Of a stretch of 64,000 nucleotides of DNA, positions 54,674-64,000 are shown piece by piece. Every line of letters starts with the position of its first letter. Position 1 is the first letter of the stretch. The stretch spans positions 2,914,001 to 2,978,000 of the forward strand of contig NZ_CP102772.1 in NCBI RefSeq assembly GCF_026020075.1, given 5' to 3'. Source of the stretch: Bosea sp. NBC_00550. GTDB taxonomy: Bacteria; Pseudomonadota; Alphaproteobacteria; Rhizobiales; Beijerinckiaceae. Made by a program: the position numbers and the translations under genes. The notes beneath the pieces were generated by a model that searched no databases, had not been told where the DNA came from, and saw only the letters and a list, made by a program, of their open reading frames with translations.

Positions 54674-55918
54674 ATGGCCGACTTCTATCCTATCCTGGCG
54701 CGAGCCGTCGCCGGGTTGCCCGACAACTCTCCCGAGGCGCGCCGCGCCATCTTCGATCGGGCGCGGGCGGCTCTCGTTGCGCAATTGCGCGGTCTCGACC
54801 CGCCCCTGAGCGAGGCCGAGATCATGCGCGAGCGCCTGGCGCTCGACGAGGCCGTCGCCCGCATCGAAGCCGATCACGACGAGACGCCCGCCGCGCCGCC
54901 TGCTGCCGAAGGCCCGGTGATTCGCCCGGTGGAGGCGGTTCCGCAGCCGCCGCGGCCGCCCGAGCCGAAGAAGCAGCCGGAGTTCGCGCCGCTGCCGGCG
55001 GCCACCGGCCAGGACGAGGGCGAACCGCTTCCGGAGCCCGCCCAGCCGCAGATCGCCCGCCCGCGCGTGCTGCCGCCGCGCGAATCGCGGGTGAAACCCG
55101 GCCATATCCGCTCGGCCGTCGTGGGAGGCGTCGTCGCGATCGCCGTCGCCGCGATCGCGGCCACCGCGATCTATGTCCACAAGCTGAAGCCGCAGGACAC
55201 GCCCCGCGCGAACGGCGAAACCGCCGCGCAGCAGGCGCGGCCGGCCCAGCCGGACAACGCCGGCAAGATCTCCGACCGCGTCGGCGAGGCTGGCGCGCCG
55301 GCACAGAACCGGCCCGGCAACAATGCCCCGAGCGCCGCGCAGGGTATCCCCGTGCCGCAGCCCGGCGGCGAGATCGCCGTCGCCCAGCGCGCGATCCTCT
55401 ACACCGAGGTGCCCGAGAACCCGCAGCAGCCGAGGGCGGTCAACGGCCGCGTCTTCTGGCGCCTCGACAGCGAGAGCGCCGGCCAGGGCCGCCCGGTCGA
55501 GACGATCGTGCGCGCGACCGTCGAGATCCCGGATGCCGGGCTGAATCTCGATTTCACCATCCGCCGCAACACCGATTCCGCCTTCCCCGCCTCGCACATC
55601 ATCGGCCTGCGCTTCACCAGCAGCGGCGACCCGGCGACGCAGGCGATCAAGGAGGTCGGCGTGCCGCAGCTCAAGACCGAGGAAGGCGAGCGCGGCGCGC
55701 CGCTCTCGGCGATCAACTCCGCGCTCGGCGACAATCTCTTCGTCGCGGCGCTGTCGAACGTGCCGGTCGAGGTCGATCGCAACGTCGATCTCATCCTCAA
55801 CCGGAGCTGGATCGACGTGCCCGTGCTGTTCACCTCCGGGCGCCGCGGCATCATCACCTTCGAGAAGGGCGTCTCCGGCAGCCAGACGCTGGCCGACGCC
55901 TTCGGCCGCTGGCGGTAA
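54674..55918 (+). CDS. Single-pass membrane protein of unknown function
   Basis: A 414-residue protein starting MADFYPILARAVAGLPDNSPEARRAIFDRARAALVAQL, a pattern I associate with a conserved Hyphomicrobiales family found beside purA. A Pro-rich cytosolic linker (about 75-140) precedes one transmembrane helix (SAVVGGVVAIAVAAIAATAIYVH, about 150-172), then a variable stretch and a beta-rich outer domain (QRAILYTEVPENPQQPRAVNGRVFWRL). No catalytic motif is visible. It probably sits in the inner membrane with the C-terminus in the periplasm. Confidence 0.78.
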   Translation: MADFYPILARAVAGLPDNSPEARRAIFDRARAALVAQLRGLDPPLSEAEIMRERLALDEAVARIEADHDETPAAPPAAEGPVIRPVEAVPQPPRPPEPKKQPEFAPLPAATGQDEGEPLPEPAQPQIARPRVLPPRESRVKPGHIRSAVVGGVVAIAVAAIAATAIYVHKLKPQDTPRANGETAAQQARPAQPDNAGKISDRVGEAGAPAQNRPGNNAPSAAQGIPVPQPGGEIAVAQRAILYTEVPENPQQPRAVNGRVFWRLDSESAGQGRPVETIVRATVEIPDAGLNLDFTIRRNTDSAFPASHIIGLRFTSSGDPATQAIKEVGVPQLKTEEGERGAPLSAINSALGDNLFVAALSNVPVEVDRNVDLILNRSWIDVPVLFTSGRRGIITFEKGVSGSQTLADAFGRWR

Positions 55919-55980
55919 AGGCCTCCGCGCCCCGGTTGTCATAACACCCCAGGGCGTTCTGACTAATCTCGGAACCGTCT

Positions 55981-56076
55981 CGTCATCCCGGGCTTGCCCC
56001 GGGATCCATCGGAGGGCGCCGGGGCTCTACGATGGATCCCGGATCGGCGCCGCTTCGCGGCTTGTCCGGGACGACA
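55981..56076. repeat. REP-like palindrome between convergent genes
   Basis: CGTCATCCCGGGCTTGCCCC...GGGATCCATCG and CGATGGATCCCGG...GTCCGGGACGAC; no T-run, so not a clear terminator. Confidence 0.75.
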
Positions 56077-56106
56077 CCGTGTTTCCGCAAGAAATCGATA
56101 AGGGGC

Positions 56107-57054
56107 TCAGCTCTTCCGCTCGGCCGCGAAGCGCGCGGCGGCCCTGAGGACATCGGCATCGGGGCCGAAGCCAACGAGAGCCGCAACCGCCGCGTCGCTC
56201 AACCGGTCGCGCTCGCGCTTGGCACCGTCCAGGCCGAGCGCGCCGACCAGCGTGCCCTTGCCCTTGTCCTCGTCCTTCGCGGTCGCCTTGCCCATCCGGG
56301 CCGCGTCGGATTCCACGTCGAGGATGTCGTCGGCGACCTGGAACGTCGCGCCGAGCGCCCGGCCGTACCGGCCGAGCGCCGCCAGCGCACCGGCATCGGC
56401 GCCGCCGAGCCGCGCGCCGATCTCGACGCTCGCCGCAAGCAGAGCCCCGGTCTTCATCGCCTGGAGCTGGCGGATGGCGGCCTCCGGCAGCGAAGTCTTC
56501 TCCGCCTCGAAACGCCCCTCGGCCGCGAGGTCGAGCATCTGCCCCCCGACCATGCCGCCGAGCCCGGATGCGCGCGCCAGCGTGCTCACCAGCGCGGCGC
56601 GGATCGCGCCGGAAGGATGCGTCGCCTCATCCGCCAGAACCGCGAAAGCCAGCGTCAGCAGCGCGTCGCCGGCAAGGATCGCCGTCGCCTCGTCGAAGGC
56701 CTTGTGAACCGTCGGACGGCCGCGCCGCAGGTCGTCGTCATCCATCGCCGGCAGATCGTCATGGACGAGCGAATAGCAATGCAGCAGCTCGACGGCCGCG
56801 CCCGCCCGCAGCGCCTGCTCGGTGGTGACGCCGAACAACCGCGCCGTCTCGATCGTCAGGAAGGGCCGCAGGCGCTTGCCGCCCCCCAGCGCGCCATGCC
56901 GCATCGCCGCGACGAGGCGCGGCGGGCGCAGGGTCTCGCCTTCAGCCGGCTCGGCCGAGAGCAGCGTCTCCAGCAGGGCCTCGACGGCCGCGGCATTATC
57001 CGCGAGGCGCAGGTCGAGATCGCCATGGCTGGCCGGTGATGTGACGGAACTCAT
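56107..57054 (-). CDS. ispA: Polyprenyl synthetase (farnesyl/geranylgeranyl diphosphate synthase)
   Basis: A 315-residue trans-prenyltransferase. The first aspartate-rich motif is in HCYSLVHDDLPAMDDDDLRRG, and the second is FQVADDILD. The region before the first motif matches short-chain IspA of Escherichia coli, which suggests C15 product, though C20 cannot be excluded. It supplies isoprenoids for quinones, carotenoids or hopanoids. It is divergent from mtgA. Confidence 0.93.
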   Translation of the reverse strand: MSSVTSPASHGDLDLRLADNAAAVEALLETLLSAEPAEGETLRPPRLVAAMRHGALGGGKRLRPFLTIETARLFGVTTEQALRAGAAVELLHCYSLVHDDLPAMDDDDLRRGRPTVHKAFDEATAILAGDALLTLAFAVLADEATHPSGAIRAALVSTLARASGLGGMVGGQMLDLAAEGRFEAEKTSLPEAAIRQLQAMKTGALLAASVEIGARLGGADAGALAALGRYGRALGATFQVADDILDVESDAARMGKATAKDEDKGKGTLVGALGLDGAKRERDRLSDAAVAALVGFGPDADVLRAAARFAAERKS

Positions 57055-57219
57055 GCGCGGGTCTCGCGTTCGCTGCCGGGACGGGGGCCTTGCCGGACGC
57101 TGGCGGCATCGTCAAGCTGCGCCACCATGGCGCAGGGCTTGGCGCGGGACTTGGCAGCAGGGCTCGGCCCCAAGACATCGAGCCTTGCGCCGATCGATCG
57201 ACGAGGGGGACGAAGCAAC

Positions 57220-57888
57220 GTGCTGGGCAGGATTCTCGGCCTCTGCTTCAAGTTCGCCTTCTGGCTGCTGCTGATCCTCATCGCTGCGATCGTGCTCTAT
57301 CGCTTCGTGCCCGCGCCTTCGACGCTGATGCTCGGCCGCTGGCTGACGCTGCGCTCCGTCGAGCGCGAATGGGTGCCGCTGGCCCAGATCTCGCCGAATC
57401 TGATCCGCGCCGTCATCGCGTCGGAGGACCAGCGCTTCTGCAGCCATCGCGGTGTCGACTGGATCGAGCTCAATGCTGTTATGGAGGACGAGGACGGGCC
57501 CAGCCGCGGCGCCTCGACGCTGACCATGCAGACGGCCAAGAACGTCTTCCTCTGGCCCGGCCGCTCCTATATCCGCAAGGGGCTGGAAATCCCGCTGGCG
57601 ATGGCGATCGATTTCGCCTGGGGCAAGCCGCGCGTCATCGAGGTCTATCTCAACGTCGCCGAATGGGGCGAAGGCCTGTTCGGGGCGGAAGCCGCCGCGC
57701 AGCGCTATTTCGGCAAGCCGGCCGCGCGCCTGACCACGGCCGAGGCCGCGCGCCTCGCCGCCGCGCTGCCGAACCCGCTTCTGCGTGACCCGGCGAAGCC
57801 GAATCGCGCCCTGCAGTCCGCCGCTGCCCGCACGCAGCGCCGGGTCGGCCAGCTGGGTACGCTGGGAGACTGCGCCGTACCCGGCTGA
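57220..57888 (+). CDS. mtgA: Monofunctional peptidoglycan glycosyltransferase
   Basis: A 222-residue GT51 enzyme that polymerises lipid II. One N-terminal membrane helix (FAFWLLLILIAAIVLYRFV) anchors it. The catalytic glutamate is in ASEDQRFCSHRGVDW, followed by GASTLTMQTAKNVFLW and RKGLEIPLAMAIDFAWGK. A GTG at 57220 is chosen because GAGGGGG precedes it; an in-frame ATG at 57127 would add 31 residues but has no ribosome-binding site. It is divergent from ispA. Confidence 0.92.
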   Translation: MLGRILGLCFKFAFWLLLILIAAIVLYRFVPAPSTLMLGRWLTLRSVEREWVPLAQISPNLIRAVIASEDQRFCSHRGVDWIELNAVMEDEDGPSRGASTLTMQTAKNVFLWPGRSYIRKGLEIPLAMAIDFAWGKPRVIEVYLNVAEWGEGLFGAEAAAQRYFGKPAARLTTAEAARLAAALPNPLLRDPAKPNRALQSAAARTQRRVGQLGTLGDCAVPG

Positions 57889-58041
57889 TCCGGCCTTAAT
57901 CGCTAGAAATCCGGATTCGGCACTAGCCATCGGCACCTCGAGCGTGTATGGGCAACGCCTCACGAGATTGATCCGTCGCCGTGGCGGAGGCGTGGCTTTG
58001 GCAAGCCTGCGCGTTCGGACGGCGGCACGATGGAGAGTACA

Positions 58042-58227
58042 ATGGCCGTTCCGAAGAGAAAGACGTCGCCGTCGAAGCGTGGCATGCGCCGCTCGGCCGA
58101 CGCGCTGAAGCAGCCCACCTATATCGAAGACAAGAACTCCGGCGAGCTGCGCCGTCCGCACCATGTCGACCTGAAGAGCGGCATGTATCGCGGCCGCCAG
58201 GTGCTGAAGGTCAAGGCCGACGCCTGA
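58042..58227 (+). CDS. rpmF: 50S ribosomal protein L32
   Basis: A 61-residue ribosomal protein with the alphaproteobacterial pattern [22 protein letters not shown]. The start at 58042 is fixed by this conserved N-terminus. It lacks the zinc cysteines found in some L32 forms. It follows mtgA by 153 bases and is closed by a strong terminator at 58279. Confidence 0.97.
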   Translation: MAVPKRKTSPSKRGMRRSADALKQPTYIEDKNSGELRRPHHVDLKSGMYRGRQVLKVKADA

Positions 58228-58278
58228 GGCGTTCCGGCCAGGTGCGGTAGCGATGCCGCTCCCCCGACAGAAGACGTG

Positions 58279-58305
58279 AACCGGCCGAGAGGCCGGTTTT
58301 TCTTT
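58279..58305 (+). terminator. Rho-independent terminator of rpmF
   Basis: AACCGGCC (58279-58286), GAGA loop, GGCCGGTT (58291-58298), then TTTCTTT. The remaining part of the 473-base gap 58228-58700 shows nothing else I can name. Confidence 0.9.
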
Positions 58306-58700
58306 GCCTTGTAAGTGTCTGAGTCAGGCGCGGAGGCGCGGCATCCGGCGTGCGGGCACGAGCTGCGCCGCCGCCCGATAACATCCCGCAGCCGATTGGG
58401 GCGTCGCCTTCCCCCGGCGTGCGAAGGGGCCGATTTCCGCCCGTGCCGCGGCGGCCTGCAAAAGCACAAGCGCAGATGCGTTGGTGCTGACCGCACCCTG
58501 CTCCGGCCAAACGCGGGCCTCTGCCATGTATCACTCCGGCACACACAACTTGTGACGGAGCTCAGGCTGCAAATCATTGGCCAGACTTAACGCCCCATTA
58601 ATCGGAATGACCGCATCGTTTCGAAGCACTTCCCATCATCCGGACAGGGCGACGAAGCACCAGAACGGCGCGGCGTGGGCTGTCTTTCCGAGGCCGAGCG

Positions 58701-60392
58701 ATGCCCACCCCCTCGATCTTCAGCTTCCAGAATGGCGGCCCGGTTGATCCTCGCAGCATCCTCTCCTCGATCGGTGAAGTCGTTTACGGCTGGGACGTCC
58801 AGAGCGACTCCCTGAGCTGGGGCCCGAATGTCGCGGATGTGCTGGGTCCGATTCCGGCCACGGTGCTGGCGCGCGGCCTCGCCTTCGCCGGGCTGGTCGA
58901 GCCGGGCAGCGGCCCGAGCCGCTATGACGCGATCTTCGGCTCCAGCGAGCACGACCATGGCGACGGCGTGATCTACCGGACCCGCTACGCCATCGACCTC
59001 GCCGGCCGCAAGATGTGGGCCGAGGACACCGGCCGCTGGTTCACCGGCAGCGACGGCCGCCCGGCCAGTGCGCGTGGCGTCGTGAGGCTGGAGCGCGCCG
59101 CCAGGGCCGACGAGCTGGAGCAGCTAGGCAACGAGCTCTGCGACCGCCCCGCCTTGCTGGAGCACATCGATGCGGCGCTCAAGGAGCACCTCTCGGCCGA
59201 GCGGCCGGTCGTCGTGCTCGTCGCGGCGATCGACGAGCTCGCGCGCCTCAACGACGATTTCGGCCATGAGGCCACCGACGAGATCATCAGCACCGTGCAT
59301 GAGCGGCTGCGCTCGGTCACGCGCCGCCGCGACCATCTCGTCCGCTATGCCGGCAACAGCTTCGCCATCTTGCTCGTCGGCTGCCCGCAGGACCAGATCG
59401 AATCGGCGGCCCGCCGCTTCATCAAGATCGTCGCCCAATCGGCGATCGAGACCGCGCGCGGCATCGCGCTCGTCCGGCTGCGCGTCGGCGCCGCCAGCGC
59501 CCCCGAGCTGGGCAACCATGGCGGCTCGCTGCTGGCCGCGGCCGAGGGAGCGCTCGCGACGGCGCGTGCCGGCGCGATCGATACCGCCGTGACCGCCAAG
59601 CCGCGCCCGCGTCGCGACACGGCCGGCGATCAGGTCGGTTTCGACGTGCAGGCCATCGCGGCGCTGAACGAGAGGCGGGTGCGCCTCGCCCTCCAGCCCG
59701 TCGTCAGAACCTGCTCACGCGAGCCCGCCTTCCACGAAGCACTGATGCGGGTCGGCCAGGGCGATACCGGGCTTTATTTCGCCTCGGCCGAGCTGGTTCC
59801 GATGCTGGAACGGCGCGGCCTCGTGCGGCTGTTCGACCATCGCGTGCTCGAGCTCGCCATGGACATGCTGCAGGACGACCCGGACCTCGTGCTGTCCGTC
59901 AACGTCTCACCGCGCTCGCTCACCGACCCCGAATGGCTCGATGCCTTCGTCGCCTGCACCACTGCGGCCACAGACGCGGCATCCCGCCTGATCGTCGAGG
60001 TCACCGAGACCGCGACGATCGAGAACCCGACGCGGATGGGCAAGCTGCTCGGACGCATCAAGGAACAGGGCGCGCGCATCGCGATCGACGATTTCGGCGC
60101 CGGCCATACCTCGCTGCGCCACCTGCGCGCCTTCCCGATCGACATCCTCAAGATCGACGGCGCCTTCACCCAGAATCTGCGGCGTTCGACCGATGACCGC
60201 TTCTATGTCCGCACGCTCATCGACCTCGCCGGCCATCTCGGCGTCGAGACGGTGGCGGAATGGGTCGATGACGAGATGCAGGCCGCCATGCTGCGCGACT
60301 GGGGCGTCACCTATCTGCAGGGGCACCTCGTCGGCCGGGCCGAGCTGCATGCGCCTTCGCAGCATGTGCGCCGGAGACTGGCCGCGGGCTGA
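58701..60392 (+). CDS. EAL-domain cyclic-di-GMP phosphodiesterase with degenerate GGDEF
   Basis: A 563-residue three-domain protein: a PAS-like N-terminus (about 20-130), a degenerate GGDEF domain with YAGNSF at 216-221 in place of GGDEF, and an EAL domain from about 325. The EAL core keeps E346-A-L, NVSPRSL, EVTETATIEN, DDFGAGHTSL, LKIDG and a modified VAEWVDD. It therefore probably hydrolyses c-di-GMP and cannot make it; the GGDEF remnant may bind GTP. No signal peptide or membrane helix is seen. Confidence 0.92.
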   Translation: MPTPSIFSFQNGGPVDPRSILSSIGEVVYGWDVQSDSLSWGPNVADVLGPIPATVLARGLAFAGLVEPGSGPSRYDAIFGSSEHDHGDGVIYRTRYAIDLAGRKMWAEDTGRWFTGSDGRPASARGVVRLERAARADELEQLGNELCDRPALLEHIDAALKEHLSAERPVVVLVAAIDELARLNDDFGHEATDEIISTVHERLRSVTRRRDHLVRYAGNSFAILLVGCPQDQIESAARRFIKIVAQSAIETARGIALVRLRVGAASAPELGNHGGSLLAAAEGALATARAGAIDTAVTAKPRPRRDTAGDQVGFDVQAIAALNERRVRLALQPVVRTCSREPAFHEALMRVGQGDTGLYFASAELVPMLERRGLVRLFDHRVLELAMDMLQDDPDLVLSVNVSPRSLTDPEWLDAFVACTTAATDAASRLIVEVTETATIENPTRMGKLLGRIKEQGARIAIDDFGAGHTSLRHLRAFPIDILKIDGAFTQNLRRSTDDRFYVRTLIDLAGHLGVETVAEWVDDEMQAAMLRDWGVTYLQGHLVGRAELHAPSQHVRRRLAAG

Positions 60393-60508
60393 CGCGACGG
60401 CGTGGCCACACGGAGGAAGAAGGCACGCCACGCTGGCGGCTCTTCAACATCCGGCTTCAGCCATGCTCCGGGTCGGAGGCGCCCGTCGAGCGCCCCCGGA
60501 TGGTCGCG

Positions 60509-61174
60509 TCAATTGGCAGCGAAGCAGTAAAACAGCCCGGCGCTGCCCGTGCTTTTCAGCGCATCGGGGCTGCATCCGCCGCGCGAAAGATGGGACATGT
60601 TCCAGGATTTCGAGGGCGGCGTTTCGTCGAGACCCGAGCGATCATGGTGGCCGAGCATCACCGCGCCCTCGGCGCCGCTTCTGGTATAGTTGCCGCAGGT
60701 ACGATCCTCGCCTGGGCCGAACGCAGTGCCGTCGGCTTGCGAGCCCGTCAGCATATCGTGCTCATTGGGCGTGTCGCCGCGGCCTTTGACCGTTTCTCCT
60801 TTCTCGTTGAGCGCAGTCTGCTTCGTGAGATTGGTTGCGGCGCCATGCAGGTCGGCGACACTGCTGGCGATCACGGCGCCCTTGGCATTTCGCCACGGAC
60901 CGGCGCCGATACGGTCACGCGCATTGACGGCGGCCACCCCGCCGGCCGCTTGCGTCGACATATAGGCCCGCCAGGTCTTGCTGCCGGCACCGACGGCCTG
61001 GGCGAGGCGCTGGCAGATCGCATCCGCACCTGCGAGGCCGCCCAGATCGGCCCCCTTCCCCGAGCCGCTGCTCGTGACGAAAAAAGTCATCTCGCTTGTC
61101 TGGGCTTGCGCTGCGCCGGCAGCGAGCGCCAGAAACCCTGCGGCGGCGACCAGCTCGATACACGCTATGCGCAT
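60509..61174 (-). CDS. Secreted lectin-like protein (DUF1554/C-type lectin-like fold)
   Basis: A 221-residue exported protein with a signal peptide (ACIELVAAAGFLALAAGAAQAQ). The rest resembles endostatin/DUF1554-like secreted proteins: GLAGADAICQRLAQAVGAGSKTWRAYMS at the N-side and GHHDRSGLD...SWNMSHLSRGGCSP, with FYCFAAN at the end. Cysteines at the family positions probably form disulphides. The ATG at 61174 is preferred, eight bases after GGGAGG. Ligand unknown. Confidence 0.75.
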   Translation of the reverse strand: MRIACIELVAAAGFLALAAGAAQAQTSEMTFFVTSSGSGKGADLGGLAGADAICQRLAQAVGAGSKTWRAYMSTQAAGGVAAVNARDRIGAGPWRNAKGAVIASSVADLHGAATNLTKQTALNEKGETVKGRGDTPNEHDMLTGSQADGTAFGPGEDRTCGNYTRSGAEGAVMLGHHDRSGLDETPPSKSWNMSHLSRGGCSPDALKSTGSAGLFYCFAAN

Positions 61175-61177
61175 CAC

Positions 61178-61568
61178 TTCGTCCTCCCGTTCATGACCTT
61201 GTTCTTGGATACGCCTCGTCCGGTTTCCCCTCGATACCCGGTGGCTGGCCGGAATTGTCTAACACATCCACGGTTCGGGAGCGGAATCGCTACGTCACCC
61301 AAGGCCTGTTACAGACCTCGGATGAGTGCGCAGAGGCGCTTTGGCGGGCGTATTGCCTGCAATGTCTGTTGCGCCGCAATATCGAGACGGTTTAAAGGAT
61401 GGGCCATAAACTCGGACCCGGTGAAATCCCGGGTGGCTCTTCCGGCCGCCGATCCGCCGGACAACGCAATCACGGACAGTTTCGGTCTCGGCCTCCGCCG
61501 GACTTCCGAGTTTGCGCGCCTCGTCCGCCACACCTGCCGGCGGGGCCTCGAAGGCTTCATTCTTCACT
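61178..61568. other. Gene-free divergent stretch
   Basis: A 391-base gap between the divergent lectin-like and SulP genes. It should hold both promoters, but I see no convincing site, repeat or RNA structure. Confidence 0.5.
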
Positions 61569-63044
61569 ATGGCAATCTCTCATCTTCGCAACGAATGGGC
61601 GCCCAACGTCACGCGTGAGCTGCTGGCCGGTACGGTCGTCGCGCTCGCTTTGATTCCCGAGGCGACCGCGTTTTCGATCATCGCCGGGGTCGATCCGAAG
61701 ATTGGTCTATACGCCTCCTTCTGCATCGCCGTCGTCTCGGCGTTCGCGGGTGGGCGGCCGGCGATGATCTCTGCCGCGACCGGCGCCATGGCGCTGGTCA
61801 TGGTCACGTTGGTCAAGCAGCACGGCGTGCAGTACCTCTTCGCCGCAACAATCCTGACGGGCTTCTTTCAGATTGTTGCCAGCGTCCTGAAGCTCGGAAA
61901 CCTCATGCGCTTCGTTTCGCTCTCGGTCGTGACCGGCTTCGTCAATGCGCTTGCGATCCTGATCTTCCTCGCGCAGATGCCGGAACTGATCGGCCGAGGA
62001 CCGACTGTCTATGCGATGACGGGTATCGGCCTCGCGATGATCTATCTTCTGCCGCGGATCACGAAAGCCGTTCCATCCGCGCTGGTGACCATCGTTCTGC
62101 TCACCGCCGTGTCGATATATTTCGGCTTCGATATCCGCACGGTCGGCGACATGGGCGCGTTGCCCAGCGAACTGCCATTCTTCGCAATCCCACAGGTGCC
62201 GCTCACCGTCGAGACGCTTCAGATCATCACGCCTTATGCGCTGACCCTGGCTATGGTCGGTCTCCTGGAGAGCCTGATGACGGCTGCGATCGTTGACGAG
62301 ATGACCGACACGACCTCCGACAAGAACCGGGAATGCGCCGGACAGGGCGCCGCGAACATCGTCGCCGGTCTGTTCGGAGGCATGGCGGGGTGCGCCATGA
62401 TCGGCCAGTCGGTCATCAACGTCTCGTCCGGCGGGCGTGGCCGGCTCTCGACCCTGTGGGCCGGCGCCTTCCTGCTCTTCCTGATCGTCGTGCTCGGTCG
62501 CTATGTCGCGCAGATTCCAATGGCGGCGCTCGTCGCGGTGATGGTCATGGTTTCGATCAACACGTTCCAGTGGGGATCCCTACGGTCTCTTCTGGTGCAT
62601 CCGAAGAGCTCCAGCTTCGTCATGCTCGGCACGGTCGCCGTCGTCGTCTGGACACATGATCTGGCGAAGGGCGTTCTGTTCGGCGTGATCCTCAGCGGAC
62701 TGTTCTTTGCCCATAAGGTGACGCACTTCTTCGCCGTCGAAGCCGATCGGCAAGGGGACACCACGGTCTATCGCGTGACGGGGCAGATCTTCTTCGCGAC
62801 GGCGGAGGCTTTCCACTCGGCGTTCGATTTTCGGCAGGAGGAGGTCCGACGCGTCGTGATCGATCTCAGCGCCGCGCATTTCTGGGACATCAGCGCGATC
62901 CACGCTCTCGATCGGGTTGTGCTGAAGTTCCGTCACCACGACGTCGCGGTCGATACCGTCGGAATGAACAACGCTACGGCAACCATGGTCGAGCGTCTCG
63001 CTGTGCATGACAAGGAAGGGACCAAGCTCGCTCCCGGCCATTGA
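61569..63044 (+). CDS. SulP family inorganic anion transporter
   Basis: A 491-residue SulP transporter starting [43 protein letters not shown]. It has about 10-14 membrane helices and a C-terminal STAS domain (about 395-485: [38 protein letters not shown]). SulP proteins move sulphate, bicarbonate or other anions; the substrate cannot be set from sequence. Its codon use seems slightly less GC-biased than the neighbours. It is convergent with phaR. Confidence 0.94.
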   Translation: MAISHLRNEWAPNVTRELLAGTVVALALIPEATAFSIIAGVDPKIGLYASFCIAVVSAFAGGRPAMISAATGAMALVMVTLVKQHGVQYLFAATILTGFFQIVASVLKLGNLMRFVSLSVVTGFVNALAILIFLAQMPELIGRGPTVYAMTGIGLAMIYLLPRITKAVPSALVTIVLLTAVSIYFGFDIRTVGDMGALPSELPFFAIPQVPLTVETLQIITPYALTLAMVGLLESLMTAAIVDEMTDTTSDKNRECAGQGAANIVAGLFGGMAGCAMIGQSVINVSSGGRGRLSTLWAGAFLLFLIVVLGRYVAQIPMAALVAVMVMVSINTFQWGSLRSLLVHPKSSSFVMLGTVAVVVWTHDLAKGVLFGVILSGLFFAHKVTHFFAVEADRQGDTTVYRVTGQIFFATAEAFHSAFDFRQEEVRRVVIDLSAAHFWDISAIHALDRVVLKFRHHDVAVDTVGMNNATATMVERLAVHDKEGTKLAPGH

Positions 63045-63117
63045 TCCGCCCCCGGACCAGTCCCGGCGGCTTGCAGTTCGGCCCCGCTGCAACGGAGCGC
63101 CTCGATCCCCGGTAGCC

Positions 63118-63157
63118 AATAAAAAAGCCGCGCCCTCTCCTGCGAGGGCGCGGCTTT
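63118..63157 (-). terminator. Rho-independent terminator of phaR
   Basis: A perfect 14-bp stem (63124-63137 with 63144-63157, including GCCGCGCCCTC) and 6-base loop. On the minus strand it is followed by TTTTTTATT, a proper U-run for phaR. It may also stop sulP transcripts. Confidence 0.88.
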
Positions 63158-63175
63158 GGAATCGTCGGGATCGGC

Positions 63176-63778
63176 TCAGCGCGTGCGGGAGAGCTTGTCC
63201 AGGCGCTCGCGCATCTCGTTGAGCTCGCGCTTGAGGTCGCCGAGGTCGCCGCTTCCCGCCTGGGCGGCAGGCTTGGCGCCTTCGGCCGCATCCTGCCGGG
63301 CCTGGGCCACCGCCGTGAAGGGGTTGAACAGCCGGAAGGCCTCGGTGAACATCTGCATGTTCGCCCGCGTCTGCGCCTGGATGGCGTCGAGCGCGTTGCC
63401 TCCGAACGGCGTGCCGCCGAAGGCCTTGGCCATCTGGTCGCGGAACTTGTTCTGATCCTTGGTCAAATTCTCCATAGAGAATTCGAGGTATCGCGGCACC
63501 AGCGCCTGCATGCTGTCGCCGTAGAACCGGATGAGCTGGCGCAGGAAAGCGATCGGTAGCAGATTCTGGCCGTCCTTTGCTTCCTCGTCGAAGATGATCT
63601 GTGCCAGCACCGAGCGCGTGATGTCCTCTCCGGACTTCGCGTCGTAGACCACGAAATCTTCGCCGCCGCGTACCAGGCCGGCGAGATCCTCAAGAGTGAC
63701 GTAGGAGCTGGTGCCCGTGTGGTAGAGACGCCGGTTGGCGTATTTCTTGATGACGGTCGGTTCTTTATCGGTGGCCAT
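63176..63778 (-). CDS. phaR: Polyhydroxyalkanoate synthesis repressor PhaR
   Basis: A 200-residue regulator that binds both PHA granules and DNA. The N-terminal PHB/PHA accumulation domain is VIKKYANRRLYHTGTSSYVTLEDLAGLVRGGEDFVVYDAKSGEDITRSVLAQIIFDEE, followed by LLPIAFLRQLIRFYGDSMQALVPRYLE. The C-terminus is a coiled coil (LGDLKRELNEMRERLDKL). The start at 63778 fits homologues. The 222 bases upstream to the window edge hold no visible gene. Confidence 0.95.
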   Translation of the reverse strand: MATDKEPTVIKKYANRRLYHTGTSSYVTLEDLAGLVRGGEDFVVYDAKSGEDITRSVLAQIIFDEEAKDGQNLLPIAFLRQLIRFYGDSMQALVPRYLEFSMENLTKDQNKFRDQMAKAFGGTPFGGNALDAIQAQTRANMQMFTEAFRLFNPFTAVAQARQDAAEGAKPAAQAGSGDLGDLKRELNEMRERLDKLSRTR

Positions 63779-64000
63779 CAGATCCTTCTTGACGTTGATC
63801 CGCGGCCACTGGTGATCCCGGCGTGCTCGGCGGAGCGGTCTCCCTGTCATGACGATAGCCTGTCGGTGCTGCACCGCAAGCTCTTTGAGCGCGCAGTGCA
63901 AAAATCTGTCGAAAGTGAGATGCGGCCCCTGCCTTCCGGCGTTGCCCACAGCTCCGTGTCCCGCTTCAATCCCGGAAATCGCTGCCCGCCCGTCTTGACG

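Noticed and set aside
57127-57219. N-terminal extension of MtgA from an ATG at 57127
   Set aside because: No ribosome-binding site precedes that ATG, while the GTG at 57220 has GAGGGGG and gives a normal membrane-anchored MtgA.
61399-61568. Small plus-strand frame before sulP
   Set aside because: No ribosome-binding site, no domain, and it overlaps the likely promoter and start of the transporter gene.

Overview
The window is a G+C-rich stretch of an alphaproteobacterial chromosome. Synteny (mdh-sucC-sucD-sucA-sucB; phoR-pstSCAB-phoU-phoB; serC-serA), the phaR and zapE homologues and the families of intergenic palindromes all suit the Hyphomicrobiales. A Bosea-like organism is my best guess, from protein likeness only. 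No tRNA, rRNA, CRISPR array or prophage was seen.

Layout. 1-10,500 (mostly minus strand): the start of a MAPEG-like gene, a VOC protein, the TCA operon mdh-sucCD-sucAB with hairpins in its longer gaps, a TetR regulator and zapE. 10,600-11,900: an IS110-family element sitting against a repeat palindrome. 11,890-16,900: an ArgH-family lyase in one operon with an amino-acid ABC transporter, divergent from a LysR gene. 16,930-25,060: the phosphate regulon with a Pho box before pstS, plus a divergent PPK2 kinase. 25,080-34,850: an L-fucose/deoxysugar-like locus with a TRAP transporter, GntR regulator, DapA-type aldolase, sugar ABC transporter, lactonase and fucU. Two copies of one operator-like sequence tie it together. 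35,350-36,440 is about 1.1 kb of repeats without a convincing gene.

36,850-38,860 is the clearest accessory island. It is visibly AT-richer than its surroundings and holds a HigB-like toxin, a HigA antitoxin fused to an ImmA/IrrE metallopeptidase, and a third unknown gene, all behind a 21-bp palindromic operator. 38,870-42,200: a structured leader and serC-serA. 42,200-52,800: scattered transport and metabolic genes, including a class A beta-lactamase, a guanidinium exporter with a guanidine-II-like riboswitch, a solitary ATP synthase a-subunit gene and a MuiA-like protein. 53,160-58,300: purA behind a terminator-like leader, ispA, mtgA and rpmF with a clean terminator. 58,700-64,000: an EAL phosphodiesterase, a secreted lectin-like protein, a SulP anion transporter and phaR.

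Most of the window is housekeeping or transport. The parts most likely to reward follow-up are the toxin/antitoxin-peptidase/unknown island, the putative bridge RNA of the IS110 element, the riboswitch-like leaders of sugE and serC, and the operator shared across the sugar locus.
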